DNA of 20,914 nucleotides from a virus. The translations under genes and the position numbers were made by a program. The notes beneath the pieces are model-generated. The model saw only the letters and a program-made list of their open reading frames with translations, had not been told where the DNA came from and searched no databases. Where the stretch lies: the IMG/VR virus record IMGVR_UViG_3300025030_000457, positions 1 to 20,914 of that record; one strand, written 5' to 3'. Position 1 is the stretch's first letter. Each line of letters opens with the position of its first letter. Below are positions 1 through 6,715 of this stretch, piece by piece.

Positions 1-1482
1 ACCACCTTCAGTAAACACAGCAGCTCCACCACTGAGGTCTCCCTGGCTTATCCCAACTTGCCCAAATGCGACTTCTGCTCCAGATGGCTTGGGTTCTGGC
101 TTAGGTGTCTCTGGTAAGTCCAGCCCAAATGGAACATTACTTGAAGTGTAAGTTGGAGTAATACCGAATACCTGAGAACCAGAGAGGCTCATTGAATTCT
201 GGTAGGAGTTCTCTTGTTTCCCTGGGATTCCAGCATCTTCCAATACTTTGTCTATAGCTACCTCTGTCTGTCTGTTCTCCTTGGAAGTTTCTGGATCATC
301 TTTGGTCCCTGGTCTGTATGCAGCAGTAGCAATACCACCAGCAGACACACCAGCAGCGGGGATTACATCAAGTGCATTGAGAAAGATACTTGGTAATTCT
401 TTACTAGTCTCTTGCGCTACTGCCTTGAGGTCTTTTCCCTCATCCATCTTTGTAGCGACAAGATTTGTAGTGTTCTGAGTAACTTCATCCAAGTACTCAA
501 CTGGCATTTCCCTTAGACCAGCGTGGGCTCCGGCCTCTAAGCGAGAAAGAACATTACCAGCTACCCCTTTCCTAGTGGCTACCCCTTTAAATGCGTCATC
601 TCCAAGTCCTAGGGATTTCGCTACGAATGAAGAGTTAAGCACAGATGTCACTACGAACTGAGTAGCAAATGCTTGACCAGCAAGCGTTGGGTCCATGCCT
701 TTACGAATGTTCTCTTCGTAGTTGGGCAATGCTGTCTCAGCACCCATAACAGTACCGAATACTAGAGGAGCAGCAATACCCCCGGTCAAGGACGCAGCAG
801 CATAGGCTACACCCATATCACGGAATGTTGGGATCAGAGTACTAGCTATGTATTTCGGATCAACTAGCTGAGCTGGGTTCTCCCAGATATGGGGATACAC
901 AGCAGCAACTTGTTGAATCTCTTCTGACTTATTCCTGTAGTAATCAGTCGCAGTAGTCCCAAGTTTCTCTGCTATAGATGCTACTTTGTCTATGCTTTCA
1001 GTTATTGCTCCACCTACATAAGTCTGAGCAGCAGTGAATGTCCCTGGTTTTTCTTTGTTTCTCTGTTCTCTGTACGCTATACCTTCATCAGATTTAAAGA
1101 CATTACCCCCAAGCTGAAGCACAGTACCGATATTCTTAGCAATTTCAAAGGGAGCTTGCTTAATATCATCCCACATGAATTCTAGAGAACCGATGTCCTG
1201 GGTTCTCTGGTATTCCCCAGCTTCGTCTTTTCTATAGAACTTCTTCTCTGGTTTGGGTTTTGTCTCCAGAGACACTGGAGCCTCAGTGGTAGCTAGAGCA
1301 CTCTCTATATCTACTGGAGGTTGGTAAGTCTCTGGTTGTTCTTGGGTCTTCTTAAGCTTCTCTTCCTCTTCTGTATTCATTAGAGACGAAGCAGACCAGT
1401 CCTCTTCCCAAGGCAAAGCGGTAGCTTGGGCCTCTGGTTCCTCTAAGGCAACTGAACTCCAATCTTCTTCCCAAGGATTCAT
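1..1482 (-). CDS. Large internal virion (ejection) protein, N-terminal 494 residues, partial
   Basis: Open from ATG at 1482 to the window edge with no stop, so the C-terminus is missing. The start lies 3 bp after the stop of the upstream gene; the SD is weak (GGGAAAAG). Residues 1-30 carry a duplicated motif PWEEDWS (residues 3-9 and 24-30). Residues 31-80 are acidic/proline-rich and disordered, including SLET at 71-74. Residues about 205-285 and 360-390 are hydrophobic, Ala/Gly-rich helices around a YEENIRKGMDP stretch; similar segments are common in giant phage virion and polyvalent proteins. Residues 450-470 are proline/lysine linker. It is last in the ejection block, where podoviruses usually encode their largest ejection protein, often with a lytic transglycosylase or other enzyme. 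No enzymatic domain is visible in the part present, so the function is inferred from position and composition. It likely enters the host envelope with the DNA. Confidence 0.8.
   Translation of the reverse strand, partial: MNPWEEDWSSVALEEPEAQATALPWEEDWSASSLMNTEEEEKLKKTQEQPETYQPPVDIESALATTEAPVSLETKPKPEKKFYRKDEAGEYQRTQDIGSLEFMWDDIKQAPFEIAKNIGTVLQLGGNVFKSDEGIAYREQRNKEKPGTFTAAQTYVGGAITESIDKVASIAEKLGTTATDYYRNKSEEIQQVAAVYPHIWENPAQLVDPKYIASTLIPTFRDMGVAYAAASLTGGIAAPLVFGTVMGAETALPNYEENIRKGMDPTLAGQAFATQFVVTSVLNSSFVAKSLGLGDDAFKGVATRKGVAGNVLSRLEAGAHAGLREMPVEYLDEVTQNTTNLVATKMDEGKDLKAVAQETSKELPSIFLNALDVIPAAGVSAGGIATAAYRPGTKDDPETSKENRQTEVAIDKVLEDAGIPGKQENSYQNSMSLSGSQVFGITPTYTSSNVPFGLDLPETPKPEPKPSGAEVAFGQVGISQGDLSGGAAVFTEGG
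1261..1274. repeat. GTCTCYAGAGAC palindrome, copy 1
   Basis: TGTCTCCAGAGACA, coding SLET (residues 71-74) in the disordered N-terminal linker of the large internal virion protein. Confidence 0.75.
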
Positions 1483-1485
1483 ATA

Positions 1486-2403
1486 TTAAATCTTTTCCCA
1501 AGAATTCTTATCGTTAGGGTTTCCACCTTTGAATCTGTAGCCATTCCGAACTGTACCAACTGGGACAGAAACTGTCTTGGGAGAGCTTGGTGCTGACTCC
1601 CCTAGAATTTCCCTAGTAAGAGAGTTTACCATATCCTCTCTATTCTTTGCTGGTATCTCTGGTTTATCTTTTGAGAAAAGACCACCACTCTCAGCAGGAA
1701 CTCCGGTAAATAGGGTCGGGTCTTCTTTCTCCATCCCTGCTACAATCTTAACAGCTTCTTTCCTAGCCTCTCCCTCAGACATTGGCTTATCAGCTATCTT
1801 GACATCAGGTGGTAATGCTCCAGCCATGTTCAATGCAGCCTTGTCAGCGGTGGATACTTTATCCCAGTTGATTGCGTCTGGATCATCGGTCTTTTGCTTC
1901 TGAAGTATACCAATCATTGTTCTCTGGGCTAACAGGGATTTCTTATCAAAGTCAGTCATCTTCGTTCCACCACCTGCTGCATCAGTCCTAGCTCTTAGCT
2001 CATCAGCAGCAACCTTCCTCTCTTCAAGAGACATCTTCTGACCAAGCAACGCAGTCTCAGCAGTGTTCTGAGCAGCAGCTGCCTTAGACGCTTCAGCGGA
2101 AGCTTTGGAAGCTTCGATGCTTTGGCGTCCCTGCATGATGTCCATAGAAGTTGCCCCCTCTGGAAGTACTACGTTCCCATCTGAACCCATAGTGGCTTGG
2201 ACTAGATTCCCGCTTGCATCTACATATTCTTTGTTCATCTTCTGTAAGCCAGCAGAGTACTGAGCCAACTCTTTGGACTTCATCAACTCAGCTTGCATCA
2301 AGAGTTGCTTACGTTCCCACTCTCTCTGTTCGTCTGCTTGCTTAACGTACTCTCCACTTGCTCCACCTACGAATCCTGCCAACGCTGCACCCCATGCTCC
2401 CAT
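1486..2403 (-). CDS. Putative internal virion protein, 305 aa
   Basis: ATG at 2403, with SD GGAGG 9 nt upstream inside the end of the preceding gene (2-bp gap). The N-terminus (residues 1-20) is a Gly/Ala-rich hydrophobic segment that could insert in or lie on a membrane. Residues 20-130 are charged, Ala-rich helix, probably coiled coil (QREWERKQLLMQAELMKSKELAQ). The middle is Lys/Asp-rich. The C-terminal 18 residues (GYRFKGGNPNDKNSWEKI) resemble a tail I associate with many phage internal virion proteins; this is recognition, not a search result. It sits between two other ejection-module genes and is probably packaged in the head or neck and ejected with DNA. No enzymatic motif is seen. Its final WEK and the PWEED of the next gene are related at DNA level (see findings). 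Confidence 0.8.
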   Translation of the reverse strand: MGAWGAALAGFVGGASGEYVKQADEQREWERKQLLMQAELMKSKELAQYSAGLQKMNKEYVDASGNLVQATMGSDGNVVLPEGATSMDIMQGRQSIEASKASAEASKAAAAQNTAETALLGQKMSLEERKVAADELRARTDAAGGGTKMTDFDKKSLLAQRTMIGILQKQKTDDPDAINWDKVSTADKAALNMAGALPPDVKIADKPMSEGEARKEAVKIVAGMEKEDPTLFTGVPAESGGLFSKDKPEIPAKNREDMVNSLTREILGESAPSSPKTVSVPVGTVRNGYRFKGGNPNDKNSWEKI

Positions 2404-2405
2404 GA

Positions 2406-3236
2406 TTACTTACCTCCCATGAAGACTTCTGCACCAGTACTAGGGATATTAGGTTTCCCTTGAGTCGGTACTGCGTTTTGCATCCCAGTTAGTGCAGTGC
2501 GAGTCTGCTTGTTCTGATCCTTGAGCATCTCATTCTCAGTTCTTAGGGGACGCTCTATGTTCTGCTTCCTCATATGATCTACCATTTGCTGAGTAGGTTT
2601 CTCTGAACCCCCGTGGGCTGTGACCAGTTTAGACCCCTCTTGTTTCATGTTATCTGGAAGTATGGTTTCTATCTTACTCTGTAGCTCAATCGGATCAATC
2701 TCTCCACTCTTAAGTCCAGCTTGGATCTCATCCTGCATGACCTTGCGAAGCATTGATTCAGTCTCGTCTTCCGAGACATCCTGAGGTATCGCTCCCATAG
2801 CCTGAGCCAACTCCATTGTTTCACTGAAAGCAGTGAGACCAATAGCCAGTTTAGTGTCTAAGTCAAGAGGCTTCTTAGTGTCTTTCTTAAGGAACATTTG
2901 TAGCTGCTTATAGATCGAAGTAGCAGCCATCGGGACAGTCTTCTGGTAATCTTTGCCAGAGACCATCTGTTTTACTGAAGCCTTAGTCTTGTCACTGTAC
3001 ATAAAGTTAATGGTCATAGCCTTTATGTCTTCTAGTTTCCTCTGAGTAGCTGGGTCAACATCTTGGTTCTTACTGGGGTCAACCATAGCTTGGAAGCCAG
3101 TCGCTCCCTGGTTCCCTTGGCTCTCTGGTTTCCCTTGGCTCCCTGGATTCCCTTGGTTCTCCTGGTTTGTCTCCAGAGACATTTCCTGGTTGTTCTCTGG
3201 TTCCTGGCTCTCGTTATTCATCATAGTTTCTTCCAT
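2406..3236 (-). CDS. Putative internal virion/structural protein with collagen-like N-terminal repeat, 276 aa
   Basis: ATG at 3236, preceded by AGGGGG about 8 nt upstream, 4 bp after the previous stop. Residues 1-48 are a Gln/Asn/Glu/Gly-rich low-complexity arm. Residues 24-44 are seven triplets (NQE NQG NPG SQG KPE SQG NQG), a short collagen-like Gly-X-Y run encoded by a 9-nt tandem DNA repeat. SLET (20-23) overlaps the GTCTCYAGAGAC palindrome. Residues 60-270 look helical and charged, without membrane segments (for example DPATQRKLEDIKAM and TKLAIGLTAFSETMELAQAMG). The C-terminus contains TQGKPNIPS, echoing the QGKP motif. I do not recognise the family. An ejection or structural role is inferred from its place in the module. 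The repeat arm may be a flexible tether or a trimerising segment. Confidence 0.75.
   Translation of the reverse strand: MEETMMNNESQEPENNQEMSLETNQENQGNPGSQGKPESQGNQGATGFQAMVDPSKNQDVDPATQRKLEDIKAMTINFMYSDKTKASVKQMVSGKDYQKTVPMAATSIYKQLQMFLKKDTKKPLDLDTKLAIGLTAFSETMELAQAMGAIPQDVSEDETESMLRKVMQDEIQAGLKSGEIDPIELQSKIETILPDNMKQEGSKLVTAHGGSEKPTQQMVDHMRKQNIERPLRTENEMLKDQNKQTRTALTGMQNAVPTQGKPNIPSTGAEVFMGGK
3105..3167 (-). repeat. 9-nt tandem array coding a collagen-like arm
   Basis: Seven 9-nt units on the minus strand of the type AACCAAGGG / AATCCAGGG / AGCCAAGGG code NQE-NQG-NPG-SQG-KPE-SQG-NQG. The array directly abuts the palindrome at 3168-3181. Confidence 0.75.
3123..3138. repeat. Dispersed repeat CTCTGGTTTTCCCYTGG, copy 1
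   Basis: ctctggtttcccttgg on +, coding QGKPE on minus inside the collagen-like arm of the 276-aa protein. Confidence 0.55.
3168..3181. repeat. GTCTCYAGAGAC palindrome, copy 2
   Basis: TGTCTCCAGAGACA; inverted repeat TGTCTC/GAGACA with a 2-nt centre. It codes SLET (residues 20-23 of the 276-aa protein) beside the 9-nt array. Confidence 0.75.
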
Positions 3237-3240
3237 CTTA

Positions 3241-4125
3241 TTAGCCCCCTAGTACACTGAAGCCAGTCTGTCTACGTTGTGATCCACCACGTTCTCCTTC
3301 CCCGATACCAGTATTCCTAAACTCCTTGGGTAAATCAACGTCCATGTCTCTATAAAGCCCACCTAGTTGATTCCCAGCTAGAGCCAGTTGGTTTGTGTAA
3401 CCCCCCAGTTTCGCAAGTCCCTCTGTCTCTTGTTCAGCTAATTGCTCTGATGCAGCTTCCCATTTCTTCGCTACTTCAGCATAGGCCCCTTGTTTGATTT
3501 GTTCTGGCATATTAGCAAAGAGTTCATGCAACTCTTTACCGTATCCATTAGGATCAACATACAAGTGCTCTACTCCAGCTTCATCTTTATAACTACCCAT
3601 TCTCCATGGAGAGTTCTTCATCTCTTCATGTCTCGGGTCGTTTGGATCATGGAAAGCTTTCCATAAATCATCCCAGACAGAGTAGGGTATCTCGTACTCA
3701 GCTTCAGCAGCAAATGGACCTTGTACTAGATTCCCGTTATCGTCTAGTGATCCAGTTGGAGCACCCACTGCTACCTTGACTCCTTCTTTCTCTAAGATTT
3801 CTGAGTAGAGTTTATCTACAGTAGAGTCCACTGTCCCCAGGTCTTTATGTGCTGCTGCTACATCTTTCTCAAACTGGCTAGCAGCGGTACTGAGCTGATT
3901 CTGAGCATCTAACCACTGGTTCCCTACGTTCTCAAACGCTTCTCCGTAAGGAGCTGTTGAAGTAGGAATCCCAAGAGACCCTAACCCAGTTGGAGGAAGT
4001 TGTCCAGGTCCGTTGAGAGCTAGGGGTTGTCCTTGGGGGATCGTAGGAGTTCCAGATGTACTGGGGGTAGCTCCATAGGTTCCATTCCGTATCCCTACTG
4101 GAGGGTAGTTCTTTAAGAAATTCAT
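3241..4125 (-). CDS. Putative internal virion protein, 294 aa
   Basis: ATG at 4125 shares its A with the TAA stop of the upstream gene (TAATG), implying translational coupling. Residues 1-60 are Pro/Gly/Thr-rich and probably disordered (PSTSGTPTIPQGQPLALNGPGQLPPTGL). Residues 65-115 are helical (GNQWLDAQNQLSTAASQFEKDVAAAHKDLGTVDST shows a heptad-like pattern). A compact acidic/aromatic segment follows (AEYEIPYSVWDDLWKAFHDPNDPRHEEM), then further helix and an Arg/Gly-rich tail (GEGERGGSQRRQTGFSVLGG). No catalytic or membrane signature is seen. It lies between the glycine-zipper protein and the collagen-like protein in the ejection block, so a virion role is inferred. I do not recognise a family. 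Confidence 0.75.
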   Translation of the reverse strand: MNFLKNYPPVGIRNGTYGATPSTSGTPTIPQGQPLALNGPGQLPPTGLGSLGIPTSTAPYGEAFENVGNQWLDAQNQLSTAASQFEKDVAAAHKDLGTVDSTVDKLYSEILEKEGVKVAVGAPTGSLDDNGNLVQGPFAAEAEYEIPYSVWDDLWKAFHDPNDPRHEEMKNSPWRMGSYKDEAGVEHLYVDPNGYGKELHELFANMPEQIKQGAYAEVAKKWEAASEQLAEQETEGLAKLGGYTNQLALAGNQLGGLYRDMDVDLPKEFRNTGIGEGERGGSQRRQTGFSVLGG

Positions 4126-4934
4126 TATGCACCCCTCAGCGCAGTGGTCTGAGTTCTGAGTATCGGTCTCTGCTGTACTGGAGCAGTTACCATAGTCCCT
4201 GGCTGAGTCGGCTTAAGTAACTCTGCTTTCTCAGTCTGAACACCTTGACCACCAGAAAGCACTGCACCTTGCAACCTACCCCGACCTCTGCGAATGCTCT
4301 CTTGTTCTCTGAGAGTTTGGATTTGATCTTCTTGCAACGCTTCCTGTAGCTTGAGCTTCTCAGTAAGATGGAAGTTAGAAGCCGCAGCAGCACTGTTCAT
4401 TGACATTGCCATCTGAGCCTCCCGGTTCTTAGCCGCCTCTGAGGACTGCCATTCTCTGTTCTCCTCTGCTTCCCCGGAGCCCATGTAACCCTCTGCTGCT
4501 TTCATAAGTCCAGAGGCAACCATTGTCTCACCAAGTCCCATTCCACCTGAACCACCAAGGGTAGCAGCAGCACCCCCCTCAAGAACGCCCTGAGTCATAG
4601 AGCCAGGGGCAACATATCCAACTCCAGAGTTTGCCATTACACCAAATCCCGCCTCTCCAGCTTGTGTCCCAGCAGCAGCCGCAGCAGCACCTTCTCCACT
4701 AATCATGCCCCCAATGCCTACTCCGAAGACGCCACCTACCACTAAGCCACCTACTGCTCCAAAGAGCATCCCCTCTAAGATGTCCCCTCCAGTAACAGCA
4801 GCAACTAGCCCACCAATGGCAGCTCCAACAGCAGCACTGATAGCTACACCTGCTACAATAGCAGAGAGTGAAGTAGCAGCAGTACCGAACCCCATGGCAA
4901 AACCTATAGCTCCAAACCCACCAAATACAGGCAT
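4125..4934 (-). CDS. Glycine-zipper membrane-type internal virion (ejection) protein, 269 aa
   Basis: ATG at 4934, with GGAG 7 nt upstream and a 2-bp gap. Residues 1-98 are strikingly hydrophobic and Gly/Ala-rich, with repeated GxxxG-type spacing (GAAIGGLVAA, GAVGGLVVGGVFGVGIGG), which is the pattern of glycine zippers that pack transmembrane helices. A poly-Ala run follows at 83-88. Residues 100-150 stay Gly-rich. Residues 155-215 switch to a charged helix (EENREWQSSEAAKNREAQM, then EKLKLQEALQEDQIQTLREQESIRRGRGR), likely coiled coil, and the tail is Pro/Gln/Thr-rich. This layout suits a podoviral ejection protein that is soluble in the virion and forms a membrane conduit on infection. That role is inferred; the hydrophobic zipper itself is seen directly. 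No signal peptide is expected because it would enter from the virion. Confidence 0.8.
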   Translation of the reverse strand: MPVFGGFGAIGFAMGFGTAATSLSAIVAGVAISAAVGAAIGGLVAAVTGGDILEGMLFGAVGGLVVGGVFGVGIGGMISGEGAAAAAAGTQAGEAGFGVMANSGVGYVAPGSMTQGVLEGGAAATLGGSGGMGLGETMVASGLMKAAEGYMGSGEAEENREWQSSEAAKNREAQMAMSMNSAAAASNFHLTEKLKLQEALQEDQIQTLREQESIRRGRGRLQGAVLSGGQGVQTEKAELLKPTQPGTMVTAPVQQRPILRTQTTALRGA

Positions 4935-4936
4935 AC

Positions 4937-5428
4937 TTATTCTCCGTTCTCTTGTTCTAGTTTAGTTAACTTGTTCTTCATCTCATCGTACTTATCAATT
5001 CCAATCGTGTATATAGTAGTATCTGACTCCCTACCAGCTCGTTTCAGACCCATAGCTGATCTTAGAAAGATACCGTAGTGCCTTAGGTCGCTTGGGATCA
5101 CTGCTATCAGTGCTTCCATCTTAGTATTGTCTGCCATCCAGAGGCCAGTTCTTAGGAGAAAGAGTTTCAAACCAAGGCCCCTCTCCGCTTCATCTGCAAA
5201 CGTGTGTACTAGGTACCAAGGAACTGCTCCAAACACTGGCTCGAAGGATAACAGAGACTTCCCAGAGTCACTAATGAACACATAGAAACTAGGATTCCTA
5301 AGCTTCAGAATCATGTCAGCAGAAGCATTAGGGTTCCCAGTGAGCCCTCGTACAATATTGATGACTGTCTGTGAGTGATTCCAGTTAGCTCTGTAAAACC
5401 CAGTACCCATGTTTTGTTTAGTATCCAA
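4937..5428 (-). CDS. GNAT-fold-like phage protein, 163 aa, TTG start
   Basis: The start is TTG at 5428. SD GGAGG (5435-5439) sits 6 nt upstream, while the in-frame ATG seven codons later (5410) has no SD. The sequence alternates beta and helix as in N-acetyltransferases: PSFYVFISDSGKSLLSFEPV, then HTFADEAERGLGLKLFLLRTGLWMA, where RGLGLK (83-88) sits where the acetyl-CoA pyrophosphate loop (Q/RxxGxG/A) would be, then a strand EALIAVIP and a helix ending in LRSAMGLKRAGRESDTTIYTI, like GNAT motif B. Small GNAT-like proteins occur in the structural clusters of several podoviruses, including the P22 gp14 type. Catalysis is unproven and it could be a degenerate fold used in assembly. The C-terminus is a lysine/glutamate helix. 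The assignment is by motif only. Confidence 0.65.
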   Translation of the reverse strand: MDTKQNMGTGFYRANWNHSQTVINIVRGLTGNPNASADMILKLRNPSFYVFISDSGKSLLSFEPVFGAVPWYLVHTFADEAERGLGLKLFLLRTGLWMADNTKMEALIAVIPSDLRHYGIFLRSAMGLKRAGRESDTTIYTIGIDKYDEMKNKLTKLEQENGE

Positions 5429-5434
5429 GTATTC

Positions 5435-5439
5435 CCTCC
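5435..5439 (-). promoter_or_regulatory. Shine-Dalgarno GGAGG deciding a TTG start
   Basis: GGAGG on the minus strand, 6 nt before TTG at 5428. No comparable site precedes the downstream in-frame ATG at 5410, so the TTG start is preferred for the GNAT-like gene. Confidence 0.7.
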
Positions 5440-5452
5440 GATCCCATTAGCT

Positions 5453-6691
5453 CTAGTAGAAGCTTCCGCTAGTCCCCGGTACCCCTGCATTCCAAGTTTC
5501 CCTTAGAGTCCAGAGGTAGTAATCATCGAAGAGGCCCACTGAGTCAGTAATGAACTTCGTATTAGCAGCAGCGTAGCCCATGATATCTTTACTGAAGAAT
5601 GTCATCATAGCTGTTTTAGCGTCTGCTCTTTGCTTGTTTGAGTAGATAGGCTGAGTGTAATCATCATTGCCATCTGCGTCTTTTCTGTAGCCCCCTGCTG
5701 GTTCCCCTTGTGAAAGCAGCCACCCTCCAACGAAATCAGGGTCTTGCATCATGTTCATAATTTCTCCCTGGGTTCCAGAGACTAGATTCGCTACTAGGTT
5801 CTGTGTCTGCATCTGGGTCTGCTGATCAAGGTCCATCGACTTCATGAGAATGTTGAGGTTATTCCTAGCATTCTCCATGGTACTCTGGCTCCAGTGATCC
5901 ATAGACTTAGACATCTGAGTTAGGAATCCCTGCTCTATAGTATCATTAGATTTAGCCGCAGCATCCATTAGAATATTCATCTGAGTATTCTTGTTTGCCA
6001 TGGCCTGATCCAGAGTGTTCTGGTAATGCTTCAGATCAGCAGTGACTACTCCATCAGCGATGTTCTTGGAGATGGCGTTATAAGTATCCTGCTCTTGTAA
6101 CGTAGCTTTAGCATAGGTCTCTGCGTCCTGCTGAGCAATCGGAAGCCCGGATTCAATTGCTGCTCTCCTAGCTGCACCAGCAGCCATAGACGACCCCAGT
6201 AGCCCAGAGGCCGCTGCTTGTTCCTTAGCTTTGTTCTCAGCGTTCTTGATGTAAGCTGAGTCGGAACTAAGTAACTTCTCTAACTGCCCCTGCACAGTTG
6301 CTGCCCCCCCAGTAGCATCTATCATTCCAATTCCAGACTTTACCTGAGCAGATTGGTTGACTGTGCCTAGGTTCTTGGAATCATAAGTACCAGTCGCTAC
6401 GTTTGCAGCAGTCCTGGCCTCTTCTGCGTTAGCTGTACCCTGGTCTCCAATGGCTCCAGCCCCGGCTAACGCTGTGCCTGTTTGGTCTGGAGCAGTTGTC
6501 GAAGACTGAGTTGGGTCAGTAGCAGTGGCTTGGGTACCAGAAGTCTCCTGAGTATTTGTTGTATCCTGAGTGTTAGTGAAGTACTGAGGAGAAGCATTGG
6601 CCTCAGCTACATTAATTTCTTTATCCGGTGTATACCCAGTAAGAGCTGTTACTTTCTCAGCAGGTTGTAGTGTTAAGTCAGTTGTTGCCAT
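5453..6691 (-). CDS. Internal virion protein, 412 aa
   Basis: ATG at 6691, with AGGAAAAAG shortly upstream and 24 bp after the tail fibre stop. Residues 35-75 are a Thr/Gln-rich disordered arm (NTQDTTNTQETSGTQATATDPTQ). Residues 136-200 hold the recognisable core: QLEKLLSSDSAYIKNA, then GLLGSSMAAGAARRAAIESGLPIAQQDAETY. I recognise this pattern from internal virion or tail proteins of many podoviruses. Residues 200-310 are long Gln/Asn/Met-rich helix (DQAMANKNTQMNILMDAAAKSND), and the C-terminal 90 residues are aromatic and more globular. No enzyme motif is seen. It directly follows the tail fibre and opens the ejection block, so it is probably an ejection-complex component or a neck-associated internal protein. 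Family recognition is from memory of the motif. Confidence 0.85.
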   Translation of the reverse strand: MATTDLTLQPAEKVTALTGYTPDKEINVAEANASPQYFTNTQDTTNTQETSGTQATATDPTQSSTTAPDQTGTALAGAGAIGDQGTANAEEARTAANVATGTYDSKNLGTVNQSAQVKSGIGMIDATGGAATVQGQLEKLLSSDSAYIKNAENKAKEQAAASGLLGSSMAAGAARRAAIESGLPIAQQDAETYAKATLQEQDTYNAISKNIADGVVTADLKHYQNTLDQAMANKNTQMNILMDAAAKSNDTIEQGFLTQMSKSMDHWSQSTMENARNNLNILMKSMDLDQQTQMQTQNLVANLVSGTQGEIMNMMQDPDFVGGWLLSQGEPAGGYRKDADGNDDYTQPIYSNKQRADAKTAMMTFFSKDIMGYAAANTKFITDSVGLFDDYYLWTLRETWNAGVPGTSGSFY

Positions 6692-6715
6692 ATTCTTTTT
6701 CCTAAACTAATAGTT

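Noticed and set aside
214-478. Two short + strand frames near the left edge
   Set aside because: They overlap the continuous minus-strand frame of the large internal virion protein, which is open from 1482 to 1.
4705-4965. Pro/Thr/Ala-rich + strand frame
   Set aside because: It is the mirror of the Gly/Ala-rich glycine-zipper gene, whose codons force a Pro/Thr-rich antisense frame.
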